Made by a program: the position numbers and the translations under genes
Notes under the pieces: model-generated
Seen by the model: the letters and a program-made list of their open reading frames with translations, nothing else
The model's database searches: none
What the model was told of the DNA's origin: nothing
Part shown: one piece after another, positions 1 to 10,541 of the stretch
Numbering within the stretch: position 1 is the stretch's first letter
Layout: the number at the start of each line of letters is the position of its first letter
Source of the DNA: Ganoderma boninense
Lineage: Eukaryota; Basidiomycota; Agaricomycetes; Polyporales; Polyporaceae
DNA: 64,000 nt
Direction: 5' to 3'
Assembly: GCA_002900995.3 (NCBI GenBank)
Contig: CM035304.1
Span: 5,224,134-5,288,133 of the forward strand

Positions 1-343
1 CGAGACGCAAGTGATAGATTGTGGAGGAAGCCTCCTTGGTGGTGCAGCTCATCTGCGATTAGACGGAACACATCCACATTCACGGTTTCAAGTCTGAATG
101 TGCCGGTCAGCATAGATAGGAGGACGAGCATGGAGGACGAACTCACGGTGACAAGCGAGGCAAATGATCTGACTCCGGCAATGTTGGGTGTTCGGGAGGT
201 GGCGCATGCTTTGCACGTTTCCGCGGTGGAGACTGTTCAAGTTCGCGATGGGTCGGAGCCGTGGACTGGGAGTGGGAACATGAGGCACTGAGATCCCAGG
301 GAAAGACGAGAGCGCGGATGGCAGTCCATGCCCTAGAGAACAT
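1..343 (-). CDS. F-box/LRR-like protein, 5' part only (cut by window edge)
   Basis: This is the first part of an F-box-type gene that runs off the left edge. Exon 1 (343-147) begins at ATG with the residues MFSRAWTAIRALVFPWDLSA and ends at a GTGAGT donor. Exon 2 starts at 93 after a CAG acceptor and encodes an F-box-like helix (LETVNVDVFRLIADELHHQG) before the sequence stops. It is nearly identical to the 5' end of the gene at 1792-3932, including the intron position, so it is a recent duplicate. F-box proteins generally act as substrate adaptors in SCF ubiquitin ligases; nothing here shows a substrate. Whether the rest of the gene is intact cannot be seen. Confidence 0.6.
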
Positions 344-539
344 GGTGCAGACGCAAGCAGCGAGTCGACATCAACTTCAAGCGCAAGCTCGCCCCCGGCG
401 GGCGCGAGAACGCCCATGAAGCTGCATGCGGCGTGCGCGCCTTCCGCTCGGAATCGGCGGACCGTGATGCTTACATAACTCACCGCCCGGCGTTCAACCG
501 ATATCTACAGTACTACATAAGTAGTAGGACACACTCGAG

Positions 540-1190
540 ACGACAAACAATGAGCAATGAGACAGGTTCGAGCTCGAGCTCGAGCTCGCTGTCTGCGGTG
601 TGGGCTGAGGACATGGGGCCGAGGCGCGCCGCGCGGCAGTCGACCAAGTCATGCACACACTAGGGTAATGCGTCGCAAGTAAATGAGATGCAGCTGAAGA
701 AGACGACTCAGTAATAATGGCCAATAATGTCCCAGCCAGCATCCAAGAGCAAATGGTAGAATCATAATGAAGGCCGGCGGTGCTGCAATGCGAACTCACC
801 AGCAGGAACGCAAACTTCTTCCAACCTCCTAACTCCTGGCGCCGCTAGCAGTGTGTGTGGCTTCCAGTCATGGAGGCTCAACATGAAGACCCGTCGGAGA
901 GAAAACACTCAAAATACAACATCCTGACCTCCCATCCGAGTGCTCATGCCCTATACGCTAATATAAATGTTCCACAAGTCAGATGGCGCCATTCGAGTTC
1001 GAGCACGAAAAGCATGTCGCATACTCACACGTATTGCTCGTCATGACTCGCCACGACCCGCGGTTCCGAATCAGCGCCGCAGCGCGGCGGATGGAACTCG
1101 AGCGATGATGGGCTGCAGTGGTAGAGGATCGCGACGTGCTCTAGGGACAGGCAGCGGGCCTGCATGATCGCGAGTAAGTATCTTGGACCT
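540..1190. repeat. Segmental duplicate of about 9950-10720
   Basis: By eye the block matches about 9950-10720 in the same order and orientation, with small indels. Shared landmarks are the GAGCTCGCTGT..GCGGTGTG stretch, CCAGCATCCAAGAGCAA, CACTCAAAA.ACAACATCCTG, and the 3' exon of an F-box gene. It holds the upstream region of one F-box gene plus the 3' end of its upstream neighbour, which is the expected footprint of unequal exchange within a tandem array. Confidence 0.65.
1034..1165 (-). pseudogene. Relic of an F-box/LRR gene 3' exon
   Basis: On the minus strand this reads as a decayed copy of the final LRR segment of the F-box gene at 10.5-12.4 kb (MQARCLSLEHVAILYH followed by a divergent tail ending near DEQYV). 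The rest of the gene is absent upstream: similarity stops soon after 1190. It lies inside a larger block (about 540-1190) that copies about 9950-10720. It is best seen as duplication debris rather than a gene. Confidence 0.55.
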
Positions 1191-1791
1191 GACCGTTCGT
1201 GGTTTGTCTGTGAAGGTAATAGAAGGCAAGATTCTCATAGTACAAATCATACATGTACACTGAACATTCAATACAGATAAATCAAGAGCGGAATCTTGCC
1301 AACGGCTGGCATGTGTGCCGCCGCACCTGAAAACGTTAAAACCTGCATGCGACAGAAGAATCGTTTGGCACCAGTCGAAAATCCAAACCTCCTGGCCGAT
1401 GGCACACTGGATGCCAGACTTCACAAGTGGAAAGCAAACCGCCTCCAACCGGGAGTCGATGCACCACCCATCAACCCCACAAAAAAAACAGAGAAGTGTT
1501 GAACCTATGTTGCGTGTCAGTCACCTTTAACGCTGTAGAATGTAACAGAATCAAAGGCGCAACACACCTACAGGCCTTCGCCGAGTTGCCAGTGCTCGAT
1601 CTCAACCTCAGGCTCAGTACCACGACGCAGCGCGGTGCAGTGATTACTGATCAACCACCCCTTGCTTAGGGACTTTCCTCAGCAAGGTCTGCCAGCGGCC
1701 GGACACGCAGGCCCAATCCATACGCTACCACAACACATCCTCCCAACTGACACAGCTCCGCCCCCAATGAAGCCACCACCCACCTACATTA
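1191..1791. other. Intergenic, no gene recognised
   Basis: Only short open frames with no coherent domain or splice structure are visible. This spacer separates the duplicated block from the 3' end of the complete F-box gene. Confidence 0.5.
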
Positions 1792-3932
1792 TCAGCGTTG
1801 TCCACTGACAGTCGTCGCTGCAACGCTCCGACTTGTCTTCGAAAACGTAGCCGACATTACTGGGCCCATTTCTTCCTCATCAAGGTCTCTGAGTCCCTGA
1901 AATGCGGACGGTTAATGCGCGAACAAAGTCGACAGAAATGCGACCGTACACATGCTCAGCGTCATACTCCAGCACAACGCGCGGTCCCGGGCAGCGAGGC
2001 GTCCGGAACTCAACCCATGTCGCTGACGGCCACCCATGATAAAGGAGTGCGACATGCTCCAGGAGTGGACACTCCTGCATGATAGCGAGGATCTCTGGCC
2101 CACGCTGTTCTATGAGCGTGTCATGCCATCGTTTGCTCTTCTCGAGGTTGCCGCAGTACGCCTGGTGGTCGTCGTGGAAGTCCAGGTTCAAGCGCACGGT
2201 GCGCAACGACTTCACCGTGGTCAACGTGCGGGCGATATGGACCTGTTGATGACAGTGAGCACTGCGGCATAATCCACGACAACATACGGAAGACGCACAT
2301 GGTCGACCCGCTCCGTCCTCTGGTACCGATAACGATGGATCTCCAAATACGTGAGCACGGGGAACGCTTCCCCTATGTACGTGAGTAAGTCCGCATCGTT
2401 GCCCGACTCCGTCGCAGCCACCATGTAGACAAGCTCCAGGCTGGTCAGCCTCGATAATGGCATCCGCCTCATCATCGACAGACATTGCGCCGGGTTGAGG
2501 ATCGGCATATTCCAGCCCCACTCCAGACCGATTCGCAATCCCCCGTATGCGAGGAAGTGGTAGAATCGCGGACAGTCGCGGAGAGACAAGTGGGTGAGCT
2601 CGGCGTTGATGGAAAAGATGGCGTCTTCAGGGTTCGCGTACGCGATGGTGAGAGAGCGCAATCTGGGTAGAATAGCTGGAGGGGTGGATGGACGTTCAAC
2701 AAGGACCATAGATGTCCTTGAAGGCGTGGATGGAGTATAGGAAGAAGCGGCGGAAGAGGATGCGCCATGTCCGCTCGATGAAGGGAATGGCGCTAGTAGT
2801 CGGGGCCGTGCGAGCTGCTTCGACCTCGCAGCCTGCACTGAGAGGGTCTCGAGTGAATGCAGGGAGGGGAGAAGAGCGCGCAATGCAGCTGACTGTGAGC
2901 TAGCAAGCAAGCGTCCATGGAGGTACAGGTGTCTGAGCTTCGGCCAGGGGATCTTCGACATCTCGCGCAAAGGTGCCGTCTCTATGGGTATTGTTAGGGA
3001 TATAGCGGTAGTGTTCATGGTGAGCAGAATAGCGGTCAACCACTCCCGCTCAAAACGATAAACCTCATTCATGTCCCTCGGCTGGAAGCGGTAGCGAGTG
3101 TTTGACGTGACATTAGCATGTTCCCGCCACATAGTAGTCGTGAATGAAAGCCGCTCGAGTGAGCTAGTGATTGTGTCGTCCGACAAGTACGGGGCCAAGG
3201 TGAATCGATCCGTTTCTCCGGCGTTGAACGACAAGGATGTGATGCCAGGGTTGACGAGACAGGATCTGATCATAGGCCACCAAATAACACCCTGCGTCCC
3301 CGCGAAGGTGACCGAGGTCATCGAAGGGAAGCAACCCAGGAGGATGTGGAACTGCTCCACGTCTTGATCGTATCGAAACGGCTGGTATACATTTAGGTGT
3401 CTGACATACATAGGTTTGAGAAACGCTTGACCATCGAAAAAGCAGGACGCACCGAACGAATGGACGGATTACTTCAGGTGGCTGTGGGGACGGGAAGTAA
3501 TCATACGTGGGCTCCACGTCCTCCTGCCGAGAACGGACAATCCACCTGCACCGGGAGAACAATATGGGGCAGGAAAGGTGTCGGAGCTTGCGAGAGCAAA
3601 GGGATAGATTGTGGAGGAAACCTCCTTGGTGGTGCAGCTCATCTGCGATGAGACGGAACACATCGAGATTCACGGCTTCGAGTCTGGATGGACCGGTCAA
3701 CATGGGAGGAGCCGGCGCACGGAGGACAAACTCACGGTGACAAGCGAGGCAAATGATCCGACTCCGGCAATATTGGATGTTCGGGAGGTGGTGCGTGCTT
3801 TGGACGTTTCCGCGGTGGGGATCTTTCAAGTTCGGGATGGGTCGGAGCCGTGGGCTGGGAGCGGGGGCCTGAGGCACCGAGATCCCAGGGGAAGACGAGA
3901 GCGCGGATGGCAGTCCATGCCCTAGAGAACAT
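1792..3932 (-). CDS. F-box/leucine-rich-repeat-like protein
   Basis: A five-exon model can be read: 3932-3736, 3683 to about 3452, about 3406-2300, about 2238-1953, and 1896-1792, with GT-AG introns of about 45-60 nt. The N terminus (MFSRAWTAIRALVFPWDLGA) is followed by an F-box-like helix beginning LEAVNLDVFRLIADELHHQG and ending in LFSRCRW. Then come irregular leucine-rich strands such as LRHLYLHGRLL, LTHLSLRDCPRFYHF, LTSLELVYMV and LTYLEIHRYRYQR. The layout matches basidiomycete F-box/LRR proteins, which are presumed SCF ubiquitin-ligase adaptors. Its paralogues are at 1-343, 8.95-9.96, 10.5-12.4 and 38.2-40.5 kb; intron phases are shared with the last. The final short exon is inferred from a donor at the same point as in paralogues and is less certain. 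Confidence 0.65.
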
Positions 3933-4468
3933 GGTGCAGGCGCAATCAGTGAGTCGGCATCGATGGAGACAAGAGCGGCAGAAGGTCGAGGTCAAGCGCG
4001 AGTTCGCCCTCGGCGAGCACAATACTGCTGGTCGGCGTCTGTACCGCGCGCCAATTGACACAAACCGCACCAAACAATCCGATTCCCAAAAAATCGAAAC
4101 AATTCAGATCAGAGAAATCCTCGTCAGTGTCGTCACCCAGAAACGCCCCTGAGCCCTCCCAGTCACTTTGCATGTCTTGAAACCTCGCTCGATGCTCGAC
4201 ATCACCACCGCGAACGGAAGGAAGTATATACCTTCGGGCGGACAAGTCATGGATCCTGGCGGGATCCCGAGTTGTGATCAAAGCCTCTTGATACGTACAC
4301 ATGGCATCAGTACACGTTTCCCGTCATGCTCTCGCAAACCCGTGGCACATGCCAGCAATGAATGAGATCCGCCGCTTTGTTCCACTCATTGCCCATCGCC
4401 AAATTCATCCGGGATATCGGCTATGTTCAGTACCCACATACACACAGCGGTATTATCTACGAGTACTT

Positions 4469-7400
4469 CTAATGAGCCATATGCATAGGCTCGTGCCTTC
4501 CGGGCTGGAACCACGGAGGATGCTCCTCGTAGATCGTGATGTCTCGTGGCCCTGCCACCTGCCGTCCATCCAGCACAATCCTCTGAGGGGCCAGCTGCAC
4601 GTAAGGCCTCTCAGCTCTGGAAAGGTCCCATCCACCCTTAGTGCCGTCATGAAGAGGCGCCACGAGTCGTGTCATCGCGGACCAGAAGAAGTTCTTGTAA
4701 CAGATCGTGAGTACAGTTCGGGACCAGAGACGATATGCATATTTACCGTTCCTAGTGTGCACGCTTCATAAGGAACAATCATGTGATTGATCGCCTGAAG
4801 CTCTGCGAAGGGGCAGAAGTAACCACGGCCGTCGACATTGTAAGGGCTGATGAGGAAATCCCGCGCGCCGCATCGGAAGTTGACGACTTCGTGGTCGCTA
4901 CCCAAGAACTTGAACACGATGTCAAAGTTCTCGTAATCTTCAGGTTGTTGAACATAGATGACTTTCGGTGAGTCTCTAGTAGACTGTTGTAGAGTCCGCG
5001 CATCTTTCAGCCATAAATGTACGATGTTGTCGATGACCTCTGAGGGGAAATATGAATGGCTCGAACCTAAACATGAGGGTCTGATCAGAATCGCAAAGCA
5101 GATGCAAAAGTAAAAAGCATTCTTTAATAACTTACAAGTATCGAGAACGATCTCAACACCTGCATAGCCGCTATTAATATTGGTCGGCATCTCGATCGCG
5201 ATGGCCTCCCAATGAGAATCGTCTGTGTAGTCGGGATCATCGCGCAGTGGTTTAAGGAGGGTCATCGATAACAGCCGAAGCTGCCAGCAGGTGTAGATGT
5301 CGTTCGCTGGTGATCGTGGCCACACGGGGATCCTGGGTCCCCACTGCGGTGCGACTGGCTCGGCATCATGATCCACAGAACTGATCACGGCACAGGGCTC
5401 TCCGTCTCCAAAGTACACAAAACTGCGGCTGTGAGCATGGTCAATACTCGCGCCACAGGGTAGTCATGCTGAATTGACGCACACTCGATCATCGGATGCT
5501 CGACCCTTACCCTTCTCAGATGAGTGTGACTGGTCTTGGGGCCAGAGTAGACGAATGGTCATTATCCACGGCTAAGTTGCAGCAGTCAAAGCTCGTCAGT
5601 ATCGCAATACTTTGATTGAGATAGTCCAGGCACTAACCTTGTCAACACGCACGTTGTCGTTGTGCTGTAGCACATCATAGAAAGTCTGTAAAATCGCCCA
5701 TGAAACGTCAAGACTGTAACAAGAGCTGAGCTGTGTCAAAGCAGCTTACCACCTGATCTTCCGGTCTCACGTCATTGGAAGTCCAAGGGTCCCTCCAACT
5801 AGACGATGCCATGAGTCACTTGTCGAAGCATGAAATGGGAAGACTGTTGGCAGGAAACGGCGAACGTACCCTGGTATAGCAAGCCCAAAGTTCCCATCCC
5901 ACTGTTGCTCCACAATGTTTGAATTGACGCGATGCGCGAGGATGCGGGGAAGCTCTATGAAAGTGGCGCTTTCGGCATTTCTGTTCCAACACCAAGAGGG
6001 AAATTCGAAAGGAGCTGAGGCATCCTGAATGCTCCAACGACCGATGCCTGTTTTTGTTAGACGTCAGTCCTATGCTCCATCATATCACCGTGCTGTCACT
6101 TGAGTCATACTCACGAACATTCCCGTTATCTCCATACCGGACATCTTGTGTATCCTTCATATCCTCTGCAGCTCCAGGGGGAAGCGTCCGCAAAGGTCTC
6201 ATCGTGGAAGGCGCTGGAGATTGGCTTAGCCGCTGCTGTGAACCCCCCTCGGTCCTGTGTTCGGACGAGGATACTGTTGGTTCCAACACGTCTTCGGTTG
6301 AAGCCCGAACCTCAGCTTCGCCGGTACCAGAAAGCGACTGCGCCCCTGTTACTGTTGCCTCCGTGCTTTCCTGAGCGAGGTGAGCGGTTGGCGAGCTTAC
6401 TCCTTCACTAGGTGATTCGGGCGACGTCTGACATTCAACTGTCTGAGGTCGCCCTGCCCCTTCCGCTTCAGAATTCTTCGATGCTTCCCCCTGAAGGGGC
6501 TCAGTGATCATGACAGCCACATCCGATGGCGCTACAGCTACACGAGAGGCACCGCTGGAAGGGTCAAGGCGAATGTGGCCCCTGACCTGGATATGTTCTG
6601 TTGCATTGCTAGAAAGCACTGCGTAGGTGAGGTTCAGCGACTCTAAAGGGTTGAGGACAGTCAGATGAGGAAGACAGAGATCTGATTCGTCAAAACGCAC
6701 GTGTCGTGTCTGCAGCTTGAAGCACCCTAGATGTGACCCCGGACGATGACGCCCTTGCGGATTCCCCCATAGGGAAGGTCCCAAGGTTGGCACCATCAAT
6801 CGAAGACCTCGATGGGAAATGCCCCTCTATCCCCGCATCCACGCTGAGAGACATTTCGTACGAGGCTCCGCCGATATCAACATGGGAGTCGACGCGAAAC
6901 CTGGCGACATCATATGACTCCCCGCCAGGACCTTCCTCCGAGCTCGCATCTGACTCGGAGTTGGTAGAGTCAGAGTCTCCGGCCGTTGAGCGTGGGGAAG
7001 ACTCGACGGAGGCGATTTCTGCCGGAGGTGATTGCGATGGAGGGTCGGGGTCGGGAACGACAAGCACGAAATCATCCTTGACAAACCAGCTAGAAAAAGC
7101 AGATAATCAGCGGGCATGAAGCCGTCAGTCAACATGACGCTTACTAGATGCAGTCCGCTAGAACCTCGACGTCAGCGCAGGCATACAGAAACTTCCGCAC
7201 ATATCACTCACCGGTATCGAGAGGCGTCTTATAGACGTCGTCGACGTTCTCGTGATCAAGGAGCCCAGCGTGGCGTGGCTCATCCTCTCGGGGACGGAGC
7301 CTCTGCAGGGAACTCATGAGCGGTGGAAAGGAGGAAAGATGGACATTGCAAGCGAGTTACCAGATGTAGGGCATAGTGGTAAGCTGAACAAGAGAGATGT

Positions 7401-8083
7401 TAGTACTGCTGATGGCGAATTATAGCGGATCTCAGGTGGCGTACATAGTAGACTGACGATATCTTTGTCGGTCGGATCCAGACTCGCCACAGAAAACTTT
7501 GGTCTTGTATCGTCCGGCCGCCATTTTGGACGGATTGCTGGTTGTACGGGACGGGCAGACTTCAGCTTTACCTGGATAGTCCCGCCGCTGTCATCATGCA
7601 GTGCCTGAAGAAGTCCGCATTCAATGGCCGAGTAATAGTATGAGGTAAAAACGGATGGACAGACCACCCTGATGCCCATGTCAGAATCCACCCGAACGCG
7701 CATACAAGCTACAAGGCGTCTGAAAGGACGATCCCCCATGGCGCGAGGGGCCTCGAACCGACGTCGCTTCAGTGGGCTGTGCACAGGAGTAGCTTCGTCC
7801 ACTACCATCGCATCTTCGTCGTTATCGGGGGAGGGTTCGCGAGCTCGCTTGCTGACAGGCAACTCGTTCCGTGTTACAAGATACGCGCGGATCTGGTAGA
7901 ACCTCTGCGCAACCTTGAGCTTGTGACGGAGCGCATCGGCCTGATAATTAAATGTTAGCTCAGTTTCAAAAACACGGGATCATCGAGGCGACGTACCCGA
8001 ATCATGCCTCGAATGTTCTCGCCTGACGTGCTTGGGCCAAGGTATGGCTCTTCCAGGAGCAATAGTAGACCATTAGGCTGCAT
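4469..8083 (-). CDS. Pepsin-fold (A1-like) protein with non-canonical active site, copy 1
   Basis: The gene has about a dozen exons; clear ones are 8083-7997 (87 nt), 7940-7445, 7383-7361 (23 nt), 7302-7212 (91 nt), 7157-7145 (13 nt), 7089-6794, 6726-6115 and 6047 to about 5876. Visible pepsin landmarks are: D-T-A-D-C-I-Y-W-F (first active site, Gly replaced by Ala); a flap-like RYGDNGNVRIGRW; WDGNFGLAIPGY (pepsin consensus DGILGLA-P); FGDGEPC; WQLRLLSMTLL; VEIVLDTCSSHSYFPSEV (second active site, Gly replaced by Cys); and PYVQLAPQR near the end. A Ser/Pro/Glu-rich insert of roughly 300 residues lies between the first active site and the flap. There is no signal peptide. Exon 2 carries KRAREPSPD and SPLKRRRFE, which look like nuclear signals. 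The estimated 800 or more residues far exceed usual pepsins. Fold assignment is by motif reading only; catalysis is doubtful. Confidence 0.65.
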
Positions 8084-8954
8084 TATGGTGAGATGAGAAG
8101 GGAGGAGAGGTTTGTTGGTTCTCAACAACAGTTTTCGAGATGCGGGTGAGATGGTGCTTTGAGCGTTGAATCGCTCCGGTCTTTAAGCTCTCGACTGCTG
8201 CGGAAATAGTAATCAGTGGATGCGACGGAGCAGTGAGGGAAAACAAAAGGACACCCCGTCGTGTTGTCGAGCGTAGCGAAAGACAGATGTCAAGCCATGT
8301 GAGGTACAAAAACATTTCTCCTTCAACGCCTGCTCACCAGTCTTGAACACCATATCACAGACAGCCCTATCGCCTTGGTTACTTCGGTGGAACTTCTAAC
8401 CGCTAGTGCGCCTTGTGTTCTTTAGCACCATGTACCCATGGAGCGAACATCCGAGCGGGCTAAGCCGATACTCAGTTCTTGCACAATAGACTGGATCCCA
8501 CGACCACAAACGACCACGCACCGAAAGAGCCGACTTGCTTGATAGCCGCCGAGGAAGCAACTGGAAAGCGAATGAATACAGCAACTCTCTTCCTCCTCCA
8601 CGGACTTGACACCTTCCATCAGTCGTAGCCCAAATAACAAGTACATAAATTATGTCAACGGAAAACAACGACTGGAGCTAAGCTCTGATGGCCAGGATGC
8701 AGAGCACAACACAAGAACGTAATAGAGCCTGTCGGGGCCAGGAGGACTCGATACAACAAAGAATGCTGAAACGTCACCAGAGACTGAGCTAGCGAAGGAC
8801 GGGTGCCTGGCAGCCTCATCGGCAGCGCGATAGGGTATAACGCAAGAGGGGGGTGAAATCACAATTTTGCACCGCGACCTTGGTATCACGGGCTCAAAAT
8901 CTCTGAGAGTGCGAACGGTGAATTGGCGTCCGGAGCCAACAAGGACTACGAACT
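8084..8954. other. Intergenic, no gene recognised
   Basis: This stretch lies between the 5' end of the pepsin-fold gene (start 8083, minus) and the 3' edge of the F-box pseudogene. It must contain the pepsin-fold gene's promoter, but no motif stands out and no open frame shows a domain. Confidence 0.45.
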
Positions 8955-9962
8955 TAAGCATGCTCAGAATCATACTCCAGGACAACGCGCGGTCCCGGGC
9001 AGCGAGGCGTCCGGAGCTCAATCCATGTTGTTGAGCTCAATCCATGTTGTTGACGGCGACCCGTGGTAGGACAGCGCCATAGGCTCTAGAAGCGGACACT
9101 CCTGCATGATAGATTGCCAGGATCTCTGGCGCGCTGTTCTATGGGCGTTTCTAAGTTCTTGCTACCGTCTCCGCTTCTCGGCGTTGCCGCAGGACGCCTA
9201 GTGGTCGTCGTGGAAGTCCAGGTTCAAGCAAAGGGCACGCAGCGACGTCACCGCTGTCAGCGTCCGAGCGATATGGACCTGCAGACAAAAGTGAGCATCG
9301 TGGCCCAGCCCGCGACAAAAACAAGCAAGACGCACGCGGCCAACCTGCTCCGTCCTGTCGAATCGATAACGATGGAGCTCTAGATGTGAAAGCGCTGGGA
9401 GGGCTTTACCTATGTACGTGAGCAGGTCTGCGCCCGAGTCGCAGCACCACTTCAGCTCAGTGACCATGTAGACGAGCTCAAGGCTGGCCAACTGGATCCA
9501 CGACATGCGCTCCAATATCGATAGGCAGTCGGTCGGATTGAGGATCGGCACGTTCCGGCCCCATTGCAGCCCGATGCGCTCTCCTCCGTACGCGAAGGAG
9601 TTGTAGAAACGCGGACAGTCGCAGAGCGATAACTGCGTAAGCTTGACATCGATCGGGAAAAAATCGTCGCTAGGATTCGGAGACGCAATCGTGAGAGAAC
9701 GCATGGCGGGTAGAAGGGCTTGGGGAATGGGCGGACGTTCGACAACGACGGATTGCGGTATAGGCCCGTCAAAGAGGATCCGCGGTTGAAATCTAGCGCA
9801 GATGAGCATGCCACCAGTCGGGTCTGTGCGAGGCACTCGGATCCTGCCGCATGGAAGACCTAGAGTGGCAATGGTGGGACGAGGCAATATCCTAAGGGAA
9901 AAGTAGAGAGCAGATTTTGCCAGAATACACTCGAAAGCATACCAGAGGTGGAAATAGGACAC
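8955..9962 (-). pseudogene. Truncated F-box/LRR pseudogene
   Basis: The minus strand matches the C-terminal half of the F-box gene at 1792-3932: LTQLSLCDCPRFYNSFAYGG, LASLELVYMV, LSHLELHRYRFDR, then a VHIARTLTAVTSLRALCLNL exon. The F-box and first LRRs are missing and the 5' side runs into unrelated or upstream-type sequence near 9960. In the last exon the codon after DFHDDH is TAG where the intact copy has CAG, and the frame then decays. A perfect 19-bp tandem duplication (9014-9051) disrupts the next segment. Truncation plus nonsense plus local duplication make it a pseudogene. Confidence 0.7.
9014..9051. repeat. Perfect 19-bp tandem duplication inside the pseudogene
   Basis: GAGCTCAATCCATGTTGTT occurs twice back to back. 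The intact paralogue near 2010 has a single related unit, so the second copy is a local slippage or repair event that also shifts the frame. Confidence 0.85.
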
Positions 9963-10541
9963 TGAGACAACAAACAGTGGGAGAGGTCCAGGTCGAGCGC
10001 GAGCTCGCTGTTCGCGGTGTGAGCTGAGGGCAGGGGGGGCCGAGTCGCGCCGCGGGGCAGTCGGCCAAGTCTGACGTCATGCATACTCTACTGTAATGGG
10101 TCGCAAGTAAATGGAACGCGGCGGCAGAATTTGAAGGAGAGGACTCAACAATACTGGCCAATAATATCCGATCCAGCATCCAAGAGCAATAAGAGATCGT
10201 AATGGAAGCTGCGGTGCTGCAATGCAAACTCACCACAGGAGAACACAGCCGGAACCCAAATCTTTCCCCAACCTCCCAACTCCTGAACGGAAGTTGCACA
10301 CAAATTGGAAGGCGGACAGACTCTTGTTTGTTTGATTCCGTAAAATACTGGCGCCACTAGCAGTGCGTGCCTCTTCCAGCCATGGAGACTCAACATGAAG
10401 GCCCGTCGGAGGAGAGACACTCAAAACACAACATCCTGACCTCCCATCCGAGTAATCATCTCCGATTCGCTACGACAAGAAATGTTCCGCGAGTCAGCAT
10501 GGCGGCATCCGACCTCGAGCACGAAAAAGCACGTCGCACAC
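9963..10541. other. Intergenic spacer between F-box copies
   Basis: This is most of the source or partner block of the 540-1190 duplicate. It holds no intact gene of its own; reading frames on both strands are short and interrupted. Confidence 0.5.
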
